From Dyella sp. 2HG41-7 (GTDB lineage Bacteria; Pseudomonadota; Gammaproteobacteria; Xanthomonadales; Rhodanobacteraceae), in the NCBI RefSeq assembly GCF_021390675.1, contig NZ_JAJEJV010000004.1:930001-994000 (forward strand): a stretch of 64,000 nt of DNA, in the 5' to 3' direction. The notes beneath the pieces are model-generated. The model saw only the letters and a list, made by a program, of their open reading frames with translations. It was not told the DNA's origin and did no database searches. The position numbers were made by a program, and so were the translations under genes. The first letter of the stretch is position 1. Each line of letters starts with the position of its first letter. Of this stretch, positions 8,509 to 17,677 are shown piece by piece.

Positions 8509-9438
8509 TCAGTACTGCGGCACGCTCGAATCGATTTCAGCGGCCCACGCATCGATACCGCCGTCCACGCTGTACACCTGCGTGAATCCATGCGCAGCGA
8601 AACGCTCCGCAACGCCGCGGCTGGAAATGCCGTGATGGCACATAAATGCCAGCGCGGTGTCTTTCGGCAGCGCGGCGAGCGCGGCGTAGCCTTCTTCTTC
8701 CAGGATGCGCGCCTGCGGAAGCGGCGCGGCGATGCTGCGACCTTGGGCCGGGCGCGTGTCGATCAGGGTGATGGTTCCGGCGGCGAGGCGCTTTTGCAGC
8801 TCCTGCACGCTCATCGACTGAATGCCGTTGTTGCCGGCGCCGGGAAACTTGAGGCTAAGGCCTTCGCCCTGCATCGTGGAAACCCAGTCGATCACGATGC
8901 CCTTGGCGCGCTGCGCGCTGGCCGGATCGAAATGCACTTCGATGCCGTTGGCAGTGACGACGATGTCGTGATCGCCACCGGGAGCAAGCTGGAAGCCGGC
9001 GCTATGATCCGGGCCGATTTCCAAATGAAGCGCGAGGCCTTCCGCATTCGCGGTGCCGGCGCGGATGGCTTCAGCCGCTTTATCGGTGATGGTGATTTCC
9101 GGCGGCGTGCGGTCCGGCGCCGCGGCGCCGAACAACTGATGCAATTCGCCACTGCCATACATCTGACGAATAATGTCGGCGCCGCCGATCAGTTCGCCAT
9201 CGACATAAAGCTGCGGAATCGTCGGCCAATTACCGAACGCCTTGATGCCTTCGCGGATTTCCTGATCTTCCAACACGTTGACCGTGTGGTAGTCGGGCAG
9301 CAATTCGTTGAGCGTATTCGTGGCGGCGGCGGAGAAGCCGCACATCGGCTGAGCGCGCGTGCCCTTCATGAACAGCACCACGCGGTGGTCTTTGAGCAAG
9401 GTTTCGATACGGTCGCGGGTGGCGGTGTCGAGGGACAT
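8509..9438 (-). CDS. Monothiol glutaredoxin (Grx4, CGFS) fused to an A-type-like domain and a rhodanese domain
   Basis: A 309-residue three-domain protein. Residues 1-105 are a CGFS glutaredoxin with C33 in QPMCGFS and the WPTIPQLYVDGELIGG glutathione-binding face, a class that binds and delivers [2Fe-2S] clusters. Residues about 112-200 follow the HesB/IscA fold pattern (ITDKAAEAIR…, GIEVHFDPASAQRAKGIVIDWV) but carry none of the three cluster-ligand cysteines. Residues about 207-309 are a rhodanese domain with C267 in FMCHHGISSRG. It probably links Fe-S trafficking and sulfane-sulfur chemistry in the cytoplasm. A TACAAT box on the minus strand at 9474-9469, about 30 bases before the start, is a possible -10. 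Confidence 0.9.
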   Translation of the reverse strand: MSLDTATRDRIETLLKDHRVVLFMKGTRAQPMCGFSAAATNTLNELLPDYHTVNVLEDQEIREGIKAFGNWPTIPQLYVDGELIGGADIIRQMYGSGELHQLFGAAAPDRTPPEITITDKAAEAIRAGTANAEGLALHLEIGPDHSAGFQLAPGGDHDIVVTANGIEVHFDPASAQRAKGIVIDWVSTMQGEGLSLKFPGAGNNGIQSMSVQELQKRLAAGTITLIDTRPAQGRSIAAPLPQARILEEEGYAALAALPKDTALAFMCHHGISSRGVAERFAAHGFTQVYSVDGGIDAWAAEIDSSVPQY

Positions 9439-9589
9439 AAGGGCGGAAACTCCAGCAGAGAGTAGGCGATTGTACCCCCTCCATATGCTGGCGGTCCGTG
9501 CCGCTTCAAGGCTTTCACGCCAAGAAAGGAATAGCAGAACCCCGCCATGGCGCGGGCTCGCTAATTCGACCGCTCGCTTGCAACGGGGC

Positions 9590-10450
9590 TCACGCCGCCG
9601 ATTGCAGTTCGTCGAGATCCTGCTTTTGGCGACGGGCGAGCGGTGCGAGGGCCAGGGCGGCCATCGGCGAGGGACGTACGAGTTCGCGGCTCGCGTGGCC
9701 GAGCGCGGTGGGCTGTTCGCTCCAGTGAATCAATTCCATCGCCCCGGCTTCGTCTTCGATCAGCGCGGTGCAGTGTTCCACCCAATCGCCGTCGTTGAGA
9801 TACACCACGCCGTTGATCGTACGCACTTGGCCAAAATGGATATGGCCGCAGATATGACCGTCGACGCCGCGTTCGCGCGCATCCGCCGCGACACGCTCTT
9901 CATACGCGCGGATATACGCCAGTGCCTTGCCGATGTGCGATTTCACGATGATCGACAAGGGCAGATACGGCAGCGCCATGCGGCGGCGCCACGCATTGAC
10001 GCGCCGGTTGCCCCAGCAGACGAAGCGGTGCATGGCCTCGCCGATATGCAGCATCCAGCTACGGCCGATCTGCTCGGGATCGTATTCGTCGCCGTGGCTA
10101 ACGCGGTAACGACGGCCGTCCGCGCCTACGTGAATCGCATCCAGCTCGATGCGTACGCCGCAAATCGATTGGCCCACCAGGCCGCGCAGCGCGCAGTCGT
10201 GGTTGCCGGGGATATAGGTGACCTCGACCCCGCGGCGGGCCATATCCAGCACTTCCGCGATCACGGTGCCGTGATCGGGATGCCACCATCGGCGGCGGCT
10301 CAGCGATTCCAGATCGATGATGTCGCCGACGAGATAGAGCTTCTCGCACTGCAGGCTGCGCAGAAAATCCAGCAGATAAGCTGCTTTGCAGTCCGGTGTG
10401 CCCAGATGTACGTCGGATATGAAGGCGCTTCGGCAGCGAAGAATGGCCAT
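9590..10450 (-). CDS. UDP-2,3-diacylglucosamine diphosphatase-like metallophosphoesterase (LpxH-like)
   Basis: A 286-residue calcineurin-like phosphoesterase with the metal-binding motifs in order: D13-x-H15 (ISDVHLG), GDIID near 42-46, GNHD at 82-85, and GHIH near 199-202. The overall pattern, including HGDEYDP and SIIVKSHIGKA, matches LpxH2/YbbF-like enzymes that cleave UDP-2,3-diacylglucosamine in lipid A synthesis. The C-terminal ~40 residues form a basic, Ala/Leu-rich tail of unclear role. It is alone on the minus strand with 151 bases before the Grx4-like gene. A broader phosphodiesterase role cannot be excluded. Confidence 0.8.
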   Translation of the reverse strand: MAILRCRSAFISDVHLGTPDCKAAYLLDFLRSLQCEKLYLVGDIIDLESLSRRRWWHPDHGTVIAEVLDMARRGVEVTYIPGNHDCALRGLVGQSICGVRIELDAIHVGADGRRYRVSHGDEYDPEQIGRSWMLHIGEAMHRFVCWGNRRVNAWRRRMALPYLPLSIIVKSHIGKALAYIRAYEERVAADARERGVDGHICGHIHFGQVRTINGVVYLNDGDWVEHCTALIEDEAGAMELIHWSEQPTALGHASRELVRPSPMAALALAPLARRQKQDLDELQSAA

Positions 10451-10619
10451 AACGGCGCTCCCCGGTAGGTTCCCGGGAGCACAGTTTGATGTCGCAACGT
10501 CACCGAGCGATGGCGAAATGGTTGCAAACAGGTTGCCGTGGCGCCTTTTTTCGCTCGCAAAGGTGGAAAGCGCCTGTCGCTATGCGCTAAAACCACAGTA
10601 GTGCGGGGAGGAGGCGTTC

Positions 10620-11930
10620 ATGAACACATCGGCCGCCATGCAGGTCGCACAGTGGCGCGAGGCCGCCCACGCGTGCCTGCAGCGCGGCGATGTGCGTGAG
10701 GCGCAGGCGCTGTTTCAACAGGTTTTGGACCGGCGGCCGGACGACGTGGAGGCCCTGCAGCTGCTGGCCAGCTGCCATGTCGCCAACGGCGAGCTGAATC
10801 TGGCGTTGGCGCGCCTGCAGGCGGCGGCGCTTATCCATCCCGAAGACCCGAACGTTTTGCAGCAACTCGGTGCCGTGCATTTGGCGACGGCGGATGGCGC
10901 GTCAGCCGCCGCGACATTGCGCGAGACCCTGCGCATCGCGCCGGATATGTTCGTCGCGCGATTGCACTTGGGGCAAGCGCTGGAACAGCTCGGCGAGCCC
11001 CACGAAGCCTTGAAAACCTATTTCGGCGCGTTGCGCTCGGCGCAAAACCAAGGTCGCTGGCTCAACGATGAAACGACAGCGCCGGGACTTCGCGATACCG
11101 TAAAACACGCCATGCGCTTCGTCGACGCCGGACGGCTCGCTTTCTTTCATGGCGTGCTGGAGCCGTTGCAACAGCGTTACGGCGCTGACGAACTGGAGCG
11201 CGTGACGCATTGTTTGGACGTCTATCTCGGCGAGCGTTCCATCGAAATGCCCGATGCGCGCCAACGTCCGAAATTTCTCTATTTTCCGGGCATCCCCAGT
11301 CAACCTTATTACCCGCGCGAACGCTTTCCATGGCAGGAAACGCTGGAGGCCGCCACCGGCGACATCCGCGAAGAGTTGCAACGCGTACTGGCCCAGGAGT
11401 TTAGCCTGGAGACTTTTCTCGGCGCGCCGCAGCCCGGGCAGGCGCAGCAGGAAATGCTGCGATCGTCGGGCTCTGCGCCCGCCGCCTGGGATGCTTACTT
11501 TTTCTTCCGGCACGGAGAGCGCTATGAAGCGCACCTGCAAGCGTGCCCGCGCACCGCTGCGTTGCTGGATAGCGTGCCGTTGGCGCGCATTCGCAATCAT
11601 GCGCCGGAGTCCCTGTTTTCCGTGCTGAGCGCCGGCACCCATATTCTTCCGCATACGGGCGTGACCAACGTGCGCCTGGTGACGCATCTACCGCTGATTG
11701 TTCCGCCTCAATGCGCTTTGCGTGTTGGCGGCGCCACGCATATTTGGCGAGAAGGTCGATGCGTGACGTTCGACGACACCTTCGAGCACGAGGCTTGGAA
11801 TCGCAGCGAGCAGACGCGTGTGGTGCTGATTCTGGATTGCTGGAATCCTGATCTTACGGAGGCAGAGCGCGCGGCAGTGGCCGAGTTGATCGAAGCTATC
11901 GGTGACTTCAGCGCGAGTGGTGCTGATTAA
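10620..11930 (+). CDS. TPR protein with C-terminal aspartyl/asparaginyl beta-hydroxylase domain
   Basis: A 436-residue protein; the ATG follows GGGGAGGAGG. Residues about 10-140 are TPR repeats (ALFQQVLDRRPDDVEALQLLA…). Residues about 225-410 match the AspH fold, an Fe(II)/2-oxoglutarate oxygenase: FYPG-like start, H345 in HTGVTNVRL, a CALRVGG strand, and H390 in FDDTFEHEAWN, followed by RVVLILDCWNP. AspH enzymes hydroxylate Asp/Asn side chains in proteins or peptides, and the Fe is held by two histidines, as seen here. The gene is convergent with sulfotransferase copy 3 with only nine bases between stops. The target is unknown; neighbouring receptors or a peptide are candidates. Confidence 0.88.
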   Translation: MNTSAAMQVAQWREAAHACLQRGDVREAQALFQQVLDRRPDDVEALQLLASCHVANGELNLALARLQAAALIHPEDPNVLQQLGAVHLATADGASAAATLRETLRIAPDMFVARLHLGQALEQLGEPHEALKTYFGALRSAQNQGRWLNDETTAPGLRDTVKHAMRFVDAGRLAFFHGVLEPLQQRYGADELERVTHCLDVYLGERSIEMPDARQRPKFLYFPGIPSQPYYPRERFPWQETLEAATGDIREELQRVLAQEFSLETFLGAPQPGQAQQEMLRSSGSAPAAWDAYFFFRHGERYEAHLQACPRTAALLDSVPLARIRNHAPESLFSVLSAGTHILPHTGVTNVRLVTHLPLIVPPQCALRVGGATHIWREGRCVTFDDTFEHEAWNRSEQTRVVLILDCWNPDLTEAERAAVAELIEAIGDFSASGAD

Positions 11931-11939
11931 TCGACGCGT

Positions 11940-13787
11940 TCAGGTATACCCGAGACGCTCCATGACGGGACGCAGGATCGGCAAGACAGGCTCGAACATA
12001 TCGCGATAAGCAAGCCAGCGCTGCACCGCGCGAGCATGAATGCCCTGCGTGACCTGCGCATAGCTCGGCGTGCTGATGTATCCCTTATGGCGAGCATGTT
12101 CCGCAAAACGCGTCATGGGCGTCGGGTCGTCGATAGCGAGGAAGCGCCCCAATTGCTTAACGTTTTCGTCGAAATGAGCGACGACCGACTCGTAACGCCA
12201 TGTCATCACGCGCGGCGCCAACACGTCGACTTGATCGAACCAGTGTTCGAAGGCGCGTACGTAACCGCGTGCCAAGCGTTCGAGCGAGCTGCACAACACC
12301 ATAAACGCCGGTGAACGAAATGATTGCATGTAGCAACTGAGCAAGACGTCGCAAGGGTGTCGCACGCACAGAATGATCGACGCATTCGGAAACAATCGCG
12401 CGATCATCGGAAGGCACAACATGTTGAGCGGATTTTTGTCGACCAACTGTCGCGCACCCAAATCGGGCACGACCTTCCGTACCATGGCTGAATACAAGGC
12501 GCGCAACTGATCCGCGTCTGACTGCGTGAGGTCCGTCAGGGCGGAGGGGTAGGGCTGACCGATCGCCGTCATACGCTCGGTGAGCTCATAGACGAACCCG
12601 CGCTCGTCCATCGCGCGGAAGCTCGGATGTGCGTCCAGCATCTGTTCCAGCAAAGTGGTGCCGGAGCGCGGGAAGCCGACGATGAATACCGGGCTTTGTT
12701 TGGCGGATGGCGATGTCAGCGTGGCCCAGCGATGGCGTTCGGCCCGATTGGCGGTCAAATTCGCCATCGGCAACGGTTCGCTGTCTTCAGTCATCAGCTC
12801 GGGCACGATGGCGCGTGCGATCGTGAGTTGCGCCTCGTGCGCATCCTGCAGCGCCTTCCAGGCATCGCGATGATGTCCTTGCTGATGGCGTGCAGTGGCT
12901 AATCCAAACGCGGCTTGCGCAAGCACTTCGGCGTCCCTCGTCGTCACCGCGATGCGTTCGTAAAGCTCCGCGGCGTGTTGCGAATCACCGCGCCGCGCTC
13001 CGACGGCCGCATGCGCTAGCCAAGCCGCGCAGGACAGTTGCGGTTGCTGTTCATGGAGATTTTCCAATGGCAGCTGCGTCAGTTCGGCTTCGGCCTTGTC
13101 GAGCTGATTGCTGCGCTCGTACAAAGCGGCACGCAACGCCGAGATGCGCAAGCGCAGCGCATGCGAGGCACCGTTGTTCGGTAGCAAGGCCTGTTTCAGT
13201 ACGTGCATGGCGACGTCCTGATTGCCCAAGGTGGACAGCATGCTCGCCAGCGTCAGCGCCTGCTCGGCAGGCTGCGGTGGCCAATCGATGGCGTTTTCCA
13301 GCATGATTTCTTCATGCGTGTTGTCGCCGCACACATGGCAGGCATGCGCGGCTTGCAGGCGCGCTTCGATAAAGTCGGGCGCAAGCTGCACCGCTTCCAA
13401 CAGCGCATCGCGCGCTGCTAGCCAGTTTTTTTGTTGGAGATAGAGCAATCCGAGGTTGTAGTGCACGTCTGCTTGTTGTGGCGCCAGCGTCAACGCTTGC
13501 AGATAGGATTGCTCGGATATTTCCGTCTGATCTGTTTCTTGAGCGGCCAGTCCCAGATTGTTCCAGTATTCGAACGTGTGCGGTTTAAGCTGCGTCAGTC
13601 GCACAAGAAGCGGCACCGCGTCACGCACGTGGCCGGTGGCGCGCAGGGCGAGCGCGCGCAGCAGCAGGGTCGTTTCGTTGTCGCCAGACAGGCTTTCGCT
13701 TAGAGAAAGCACACGCGTCATGTCGCCTTGATGGAAGGCGGCAAGCATGGCGCTCGCGATCGTTTGTTCGTCGGGAAGGGAAGCCAT
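11940..13787 (-). CDS. TPR-repeat sulfotransferase family protein (copy 3)
   Basis: A 615-residue protein, the longest of the three. Residues about 10-330 are TPR repeats (YWNNLGLAAQETDQTEISEQSYLQALTLAP… type). The PAPS loop VFIVGFPRSGTTLLEQML lies near 367-384 and is followed by DAHPSFRAMDE; this block is strikingly similar to eukaryotic tyrosylprotein sulfotransferases, where the loop is PRSGTTLMRAMLDAHP. The 3'-phosphate motif is LCVRHPCDVLLSCY near 473-486. It lies downstream of the receptor at 13900 in the same orientation, separated by a hairpin repeat, and is convergent with the AspH-like gene. Protein tyrosine sulfation is the favoured but unproven activity. Confidence 0.86.
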   Translation of the reverse strand: MASLPDEQTIASAMLAAFHQGDMTRVLSLSESLSGDNETTLLLRALALRATGHVRDAVPLLVRLTQLKPHTFEYWNNLGLAAQETDQTEISEQSYLQALTLAPQQADVHYNLGLLYLQQKNWLAARDALLEAVQLAPDFIEARLQAAHACHVCGDNTHEEIMLENAIDWPPQPAEQALTLASMLSTLGNQDVAMHVLKQALLPNNGASHALRLRISALRAALYERSNQLDKAEAELTQLPLENLHEQQPQLSCAAWLAHAAVGARRGDSQHAAELYERIAVTTRDAEVLAQAAFGLATARHQQGHHRDAWKALQDAHEAQLTIARAIVPELMTEDSEPLPMANLTANRAERHRWATLTSPSAKQSPVFIVGFPRSGTTLLEQMLDAHPSFRAMDERGFVYELTERMTAIGQPYPSALTDLTQSDADQLRALYSAMVRKVVPDLGARQLVDKNPLNMLCLPMIARLFPNASIILCVRHPCDVLLSCYMQSFRSPAFMVLCSSLERLARGYVRAFEHWFDQVDVLAPRVMTWRYESVVAHFDENVKQLGRFLAIDDPTPMTRFAEHARHKGYISTPSYAQVTQGIHARAVQRWLAYRDMFEPVLPILRPVMERLGYT

Positions 13788-13822
13788 TAGCGCATATATT
13801 CCTCACTCATGCTCCCGAAAGA

Positions 13823-13853
13823 CACCCTCCCCTTGAGCGAAGGGGAGGGGGTG
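13823..13853. repeat. GC-rich hairpin repeat, probably also a terminator
   Basis: CACCCTCCCCTT and AAGGGGAGGGGGTG form an imperfect stem with loop GAGCG between the receptor stop (13900) and the next gene. It belongs with the other CCCTCTCC/CCCTCCCC hairpins of this window (24508, 45287, 57473). Confidence 0.6.
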
Positions 13854-13899
13854 AAACGGTTGCAAGCATGAGAGGGAATCTAACTCACTCCGGGCGACG

Positions 13900-16800
13900 T
13901 CAGAACTTCACCGTCGCTCGCGCCCAGTAATAGCGGCCCAGCACATCGTAGGTCGCCGTATCGACGTTGTAGTTCAAGCCGTTCTGATAGATCAGCGGCG
14001 GCGCCTTGTCGGTGATGTTGTCCACACCGAATTCGAAGCGCGTCTTGATCGATGGCACCGTGTAAGCGATCTGTGCCGAGTGATACAGAATCGAGGCCAT
14101 CGGTGCGCTGGCCCCGGTGATGGCGTCGGCATTGAGGTTGGTCAGATGATGGATGTAGCGCGTTTGCCATTGCGCGCTCCAGTTGCCCAGCGACCAGTTG
14201 AGTGTCAACGATCCGCGCCAGCGGGCGATATTGCCGAATTGCTGCGTATACGTGCCCGCGTAGTTGATGGTGCGTGCACCCGGCTGTCCCGGCGTGGCGT
14301 CGTTGTAGAACGAACTGGTGTAGGACGTGTTGAGGGTCAGCTTGAATTTACCGGGGTCGAAACTGCCCAGGTCGAAATGCGGAATCGCATAACTGGTGCT
14401 GAAATCCACGCCGCTGGTGCTGAGGTTGCCTAGATTCACTTCCGGCGTATTCATAAAGAAGATCGCGCCGGCCAGCGCATTGTTGCTGGGATAGCGATGG
14501 ATGAACTGGCAATACGGACTGTTGTCGTTGGCGAAGCACGCGTTGAGCACGGTTTGTGCCGCGAGCGGCGTGAGCAAGTCGCGTAGATTGATGCGCCACG
14601 CGTCGATGGTGGACGAGAAGCCGGTCAACCAACTTGGCGAGTACACCAGACCGAGGTCGTACGACATGCCGTGCTCAGGCTTCAGGTTCACGCCCGCGGG
14701 CTTGCCGCCCGAGTAAAAGCCCGTGATCTGCGGCGTCGGATTGCCCGCCCATTGCGGCGGTACGTTTTGGCAGGCCGCCGGATGCGCCGCCAACGTCGCC
14801 GAACTCAATCCCACGCACGGATCGTTGATGGTGGGGTTGGCGATGGTGATGCCGTCGTCCAATTCGTCCAGATTCGGAGCGCGGAATACTTGCGTGGCGG
14901 TGGCGCGTACCAGCAGGTCGGCAATCGGCCGCCATTCCACCGCGATTTTCTTGTTGGTAGTGGTGCCGGAGGTGTCGTAGTCGGACGCGCGTACGCCCAG
15001 ATCGAGATTCAGCGAATAAGCGCCAGGTTGTTCCGATAACAGCGGGATCAGCGTTTCGGCGTAAAGCTCTTTCACGTTGATGCTGCCGCGACCCGGCGAA
15101 CCGCACGCTTCGGCCAGCACCGCGCAGGTGGCGGTGGCGGGATCGAGAATGGCATCCGGCGTCACCGTGTAGTTCATCGAGTTCCAGCGATACAGCGCGC
15201 CGGCGGAAAGCTGCATAGCGCCGGCGGGCAGATCCCACAGTTCGCCCGAAGCATTGAATTGCAGCTGCTTCATCGTATCGGTGAGCGTATAGACCGGCGA
15301 GTCGACGCCGTTCTTCAATAGCGCCGTGACGGCCGGATCGGCCTGATCGAAAATATTGCCGCCGGAATTGATCACCGATTGCAGGTCGGCGATGTTCACT
15401 TCGTTGTAATCGACCTGCCGACGATTGGTGTAGCCGTAGTTGAGGCTCGCGTCCCACGTCCAGCTGCTTTGACCGAAGTGTCCGCGCAGACCGGTGTTTA
15501 CTTGCAGATTGTCGGTATCAAAGGTATGCAAACGCGTGCCCAGGCCCGTAAGGCGCGTATTGATCACGTAACTGGTGCCTGTGTAACCGGGCGGGGTGCC
15601 GAAGGTGACGCCAAACGGATTGATCGGATTGTTCGCTGTGACGTACCAGCCGTCGCCGGTGCCGGTCGGCGCTGGCGCATCCTGGCCGGCCGAGTTGGTG
15701 CGGTCGTAGAAGATGTTGGCGAACGCGGTGAGGTCCGGCGTGATGTTGTAATTGCCGAGCACGAAGAAGTTCGCGCGTTTCTGTTCGGTCTGGATGTAGT
15801 TGTAGGCGTTGTAGTTGAACGTGTCGTTCGGACCGCCATAACAGCGGTAGTCGCTAAGGCTACTGCCGTTGCCGTGCGCCAACGTCACGTAGGTGTTGCC
15901 TGCGCTATTCACATTACATCCGCCCGGCGAGAGTCCTGCCGGAACCAGAAAGCGTCCCGTTGGAATCGTGCCCGATCCCGCCGGTGTGATAACGCCGCTG
16001 GACAGATACAGAGCGCGTTGCGAGAAACCGCGCCGTGGGGCCAGCACCGGTGTGTACTTGTTCCAATCCAGGCCCACTACGATGTTGCCGTCGGTGCCGC
16101 TGGCGCCCGTGGTGAAGCTGAAACCGCGACGTTGCGCGTCGCCGTGGCTGGAGATGCCGTCGTTGAGGCTGAACTCCGCGCCGTTGAAATCCTTGCGCAG
16201 ATGAAAATTCACCACGCCGCCGATCGCATCCGAACCGTACGCGGTGGAGGCGCCTTCCGCGAGCACGTCCACGTTCTGGATCATGTTCTGCGGAATCATG
16301 TTGAGATCGGCGTTGGACAGCCGTTGACCGTCGACCAGCACCAACGTGCGACTTGCGCCGAGACCACGAAGCGACACGCGCGAAGCGCCGTCGCCGCCTT
16401 CCAGGGTCGGACTGGCGACGCCGCCGCCGTTGCTGTTGTTGGCCGGGTTGGTGGCGTAACCGGAAATGCTAGGCAGCTGCTGCAGCACGTTGCCGAGGGT
16501 AGGGGCGCCATTGTTGGTAATGGCGGTGCGGTCCAGCGTGATCACCGGGCTGGCCGTTTCCGTGTCGACGCGACGAATCAACGAGCCGGTCACCGTCATG
16601 CCTTCCAGTGTTTTTGCTTTGGAAGCCTGCGGTTGTTCGTTCGCGTTTTGCGCGTTGCTGCTTTGCGCGTTGTTGTTCTGGGTGGAAGTGCTTTGCTGCG
16701 GTGTCGTGTCCTGAGCGTGGACGATGAGCGCAGATGAGGCTATTCCGACTGACAAAGCCAAACGTACTGCAACGGATAAGCGATTGTAGTGTGCGTGCAT
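13900..16800 (-). CDS. TonB-dependent receptor (plug and barrel type without Oar domain)
   Basis: A 966-residue protein from the ATG at 16800, preceded by TGGGGAGT; the frame extends six codons further but that would run through the ribosome-binding site. The signal peptide ends in IVHAQD. A Gln/Asn/Ser-rich linker (about 31-62) precedes the plug, which has TLEGMTVTGSLIRR as probable TonB-box region, SLRGLGASRTLVLVDGQRL, and ASTAYGSDAIGGVVNF. The barrel ends …LGRYYWARATVKF. This plug pattern is typical of large xanthomonad/sphingomonad receptors for peptides, sugars or complex nutrients, and the ligand here is unknown. It is followed by the third sulfotransferase gene. Confidence 0.93.
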   Translation of the reverse strand: MHAHYNRLSVAVRLALSVGIASSALIVHAQDTTPQQSTSTQNNNAQSSNAQNANEQPQASKAKTLEGMTVTGSLIRRVDTETASPVITLDRTAITNNGAPTLGNVLQQLPSISGYATNPANNSNGGGVASPTLEGGDGASRVSLRGLGASRTLVLVDGQRLSNADLNMIPQNMIQNVDVLAEGASTAYGSDAIGGVVNFHLRKDFNGAEFSLNDGISSHGDAQRRGFSFTTGASGTDGNIVVGLDWNKYTPVLAPRRGFSQRALYLSSGVITPAGSGTIPTGRFLVPAGLSPGGCNVNSAGNTYVTLAHGNGSSLSDYRCYGGPNDTFNYNAYNYIQTEQKRANFFVLGNYNITPDLTAFANIFYDRTNSAGQDAPAPTGTGDGWYVTANNPINPFGVTFGTPPGYTGTSYVINTRLTGLGTRLHTFDTDNLQVNTGLRGHFGQSSWTWDASLNYGYTNRRQVDYNEVNIADLQSVINSGGNIFDQADPAVTALLKNGVDSPVYTLTDTMKQLQFNASGELWDLPAGAMQLSAGALYRWNSMNYTVTPDAILDPATATCAVLAEACGSPGRGSINVKELYAETLIPLLSEQPGAYSLNLDLGVRASDYDTSGTTTNKKIAVEWRPIADLLVRATATQVFRAPNLDELDDGITIANPTINDPCVGLSSATLAAHPAACQNVPPQWAGNPTPQITGFYSGGKPAGVNLKPEHGMSYDLGLVYSPSWLTGFSSTIDAWRINLRDLLTPLAAQTVLNACFANDNSPYCQFIHRYPSNNALAGAIFFMNTPEVNLGNLSTSGVDFSTSYAIPHFDLGSFDPGKFKLTLNTSYTSSFYNDATPGQPGARTINYAGTYTQQFGNIARWRGSLTLNWSLGNWSAQWQTRYIHHLTNLNADAITGASAPMASILYHSAQIAYTVPSIKTRFEFGVDNITDKAPPLIYQNGLNYNVDTATYDVLGRYYWARATVKF

Positions 16801-17068
16801 GATGACTCCCCAACTCAACGATTAGAAGATCACCGGTGCAACGCATCCTTGCGTGGCCGTTTCTTTTTTTCGGCCAGCTGCGTATCCATCTTTTTACTCA
16901 TACAAATACGATTTTCGCGTTACTCCGGCGCCCCCTTTGGCAACTGTTTCAGGAATCCGACGAAGAGTAAAGAACTGTCGTCGATGCAAATTACGAAACG
17001 AAGCGCGAAGCACAACCGATGCCATCGGTCATGCTTGCCGACACTGAAGGTTGTGGTGCTTCGGTCGA

Positions 17069-17674
17069 TCAGGCTTGCGCGACGGCTTCGACGATCACAG
17101 GTTCGACGGCACGGGTCCACAGCGCATACTGCGCACCTGATGGATGCAGGCCGTCGGAAGCCACCAATCCTGCGTGTTCGCGTGAAATACCTGTGATGTT
17201 CACAAACGGCGCGCCCGCGTGGCTCGCTTCTTCACGAGCGATGGCGTTGAAGTGATCCAGCTCGTGCGCAATCTGTTTGAGATCGCGTCCGCTGGCGTGG
17301 CCGAAAGGCGTGACGCCCCAGTCGGGAATCGAAACCACCACCACGCGATGCGGGCGATGACCGGACAATGCGATGGCTCGCAACAAGAGGGCTCGGAACT
17401 GCTCGCGATAGTCCTCGTCGGAGCGGCCGCGATACTGATTGTTGACGCCGATCAGTAACGTGACCAGATCATATTCGGCCGCGAGTACGGCTTGATCCAT
17501 GCCGGCGGACAGCTCGTCGGTGGTCCAACCGGTGACGGCGACGATAAGCGGATCGTCGATCGCCGCGCCGCGTCGGCGCAACGATTCGACCAATTGCATC
17601 GGCCAACGCGCCTGGGCGGGTACGTCCTCGCCGATGGTGTACGAATCGCCCAGGGCGAGGTAGCGCAAAGCCAT
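17069..17674 (-). CDS. SGNH/GDSL-type hydrolase
   Basis: A 201-residue protein with the SGNH blocks: S11 in LALGDSYTIGE, an Asn of block III in GVNNQYRG (78-79), and D174/H177 in SDGLHPSGAQY. Such enzymes cleave esters (lipase, esterase or deacetylase activity). No signal peptide is seen, so it is probably cytoplasmic. It starts three bases after the stop of the upstream aminotransferase gene, so the two form one operon. The substrate is unknown. Confidence 0.87.
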   Translation of the reverse strand: MALRYLALGDSYTIGEDVPAQARWPMQLVESLRRRGAAIDDPLIVAVTGWTTDELSAGMDQAVLAAEYDLVTLLIGVNNQYRGRSDEDYREQFRALLLRAIALSGHRPHRVVVVSIPDWGVTPFGHASGRDLKQIAHELDHFNAIAREEASHAGAPFVNITGISREHAGLVASDGLHPSGAQYALWTRAVEPVIVEAVAQA

Positions 17675-17677
17675 GAA

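Noticed and set aside
15379-16737. 452-codon plus-strand frame opposite the third receptor
   Set aside because: Shadow of the receptor gene; no domain features and no start signal.
16789-17196. Plus-strand frame spanning the gap upstream of the third receptor
   Set aside because: It overlaps the receptor start and the SGNH hydrolase 3' end, with no ribosome-binding site and no recognisable composition.
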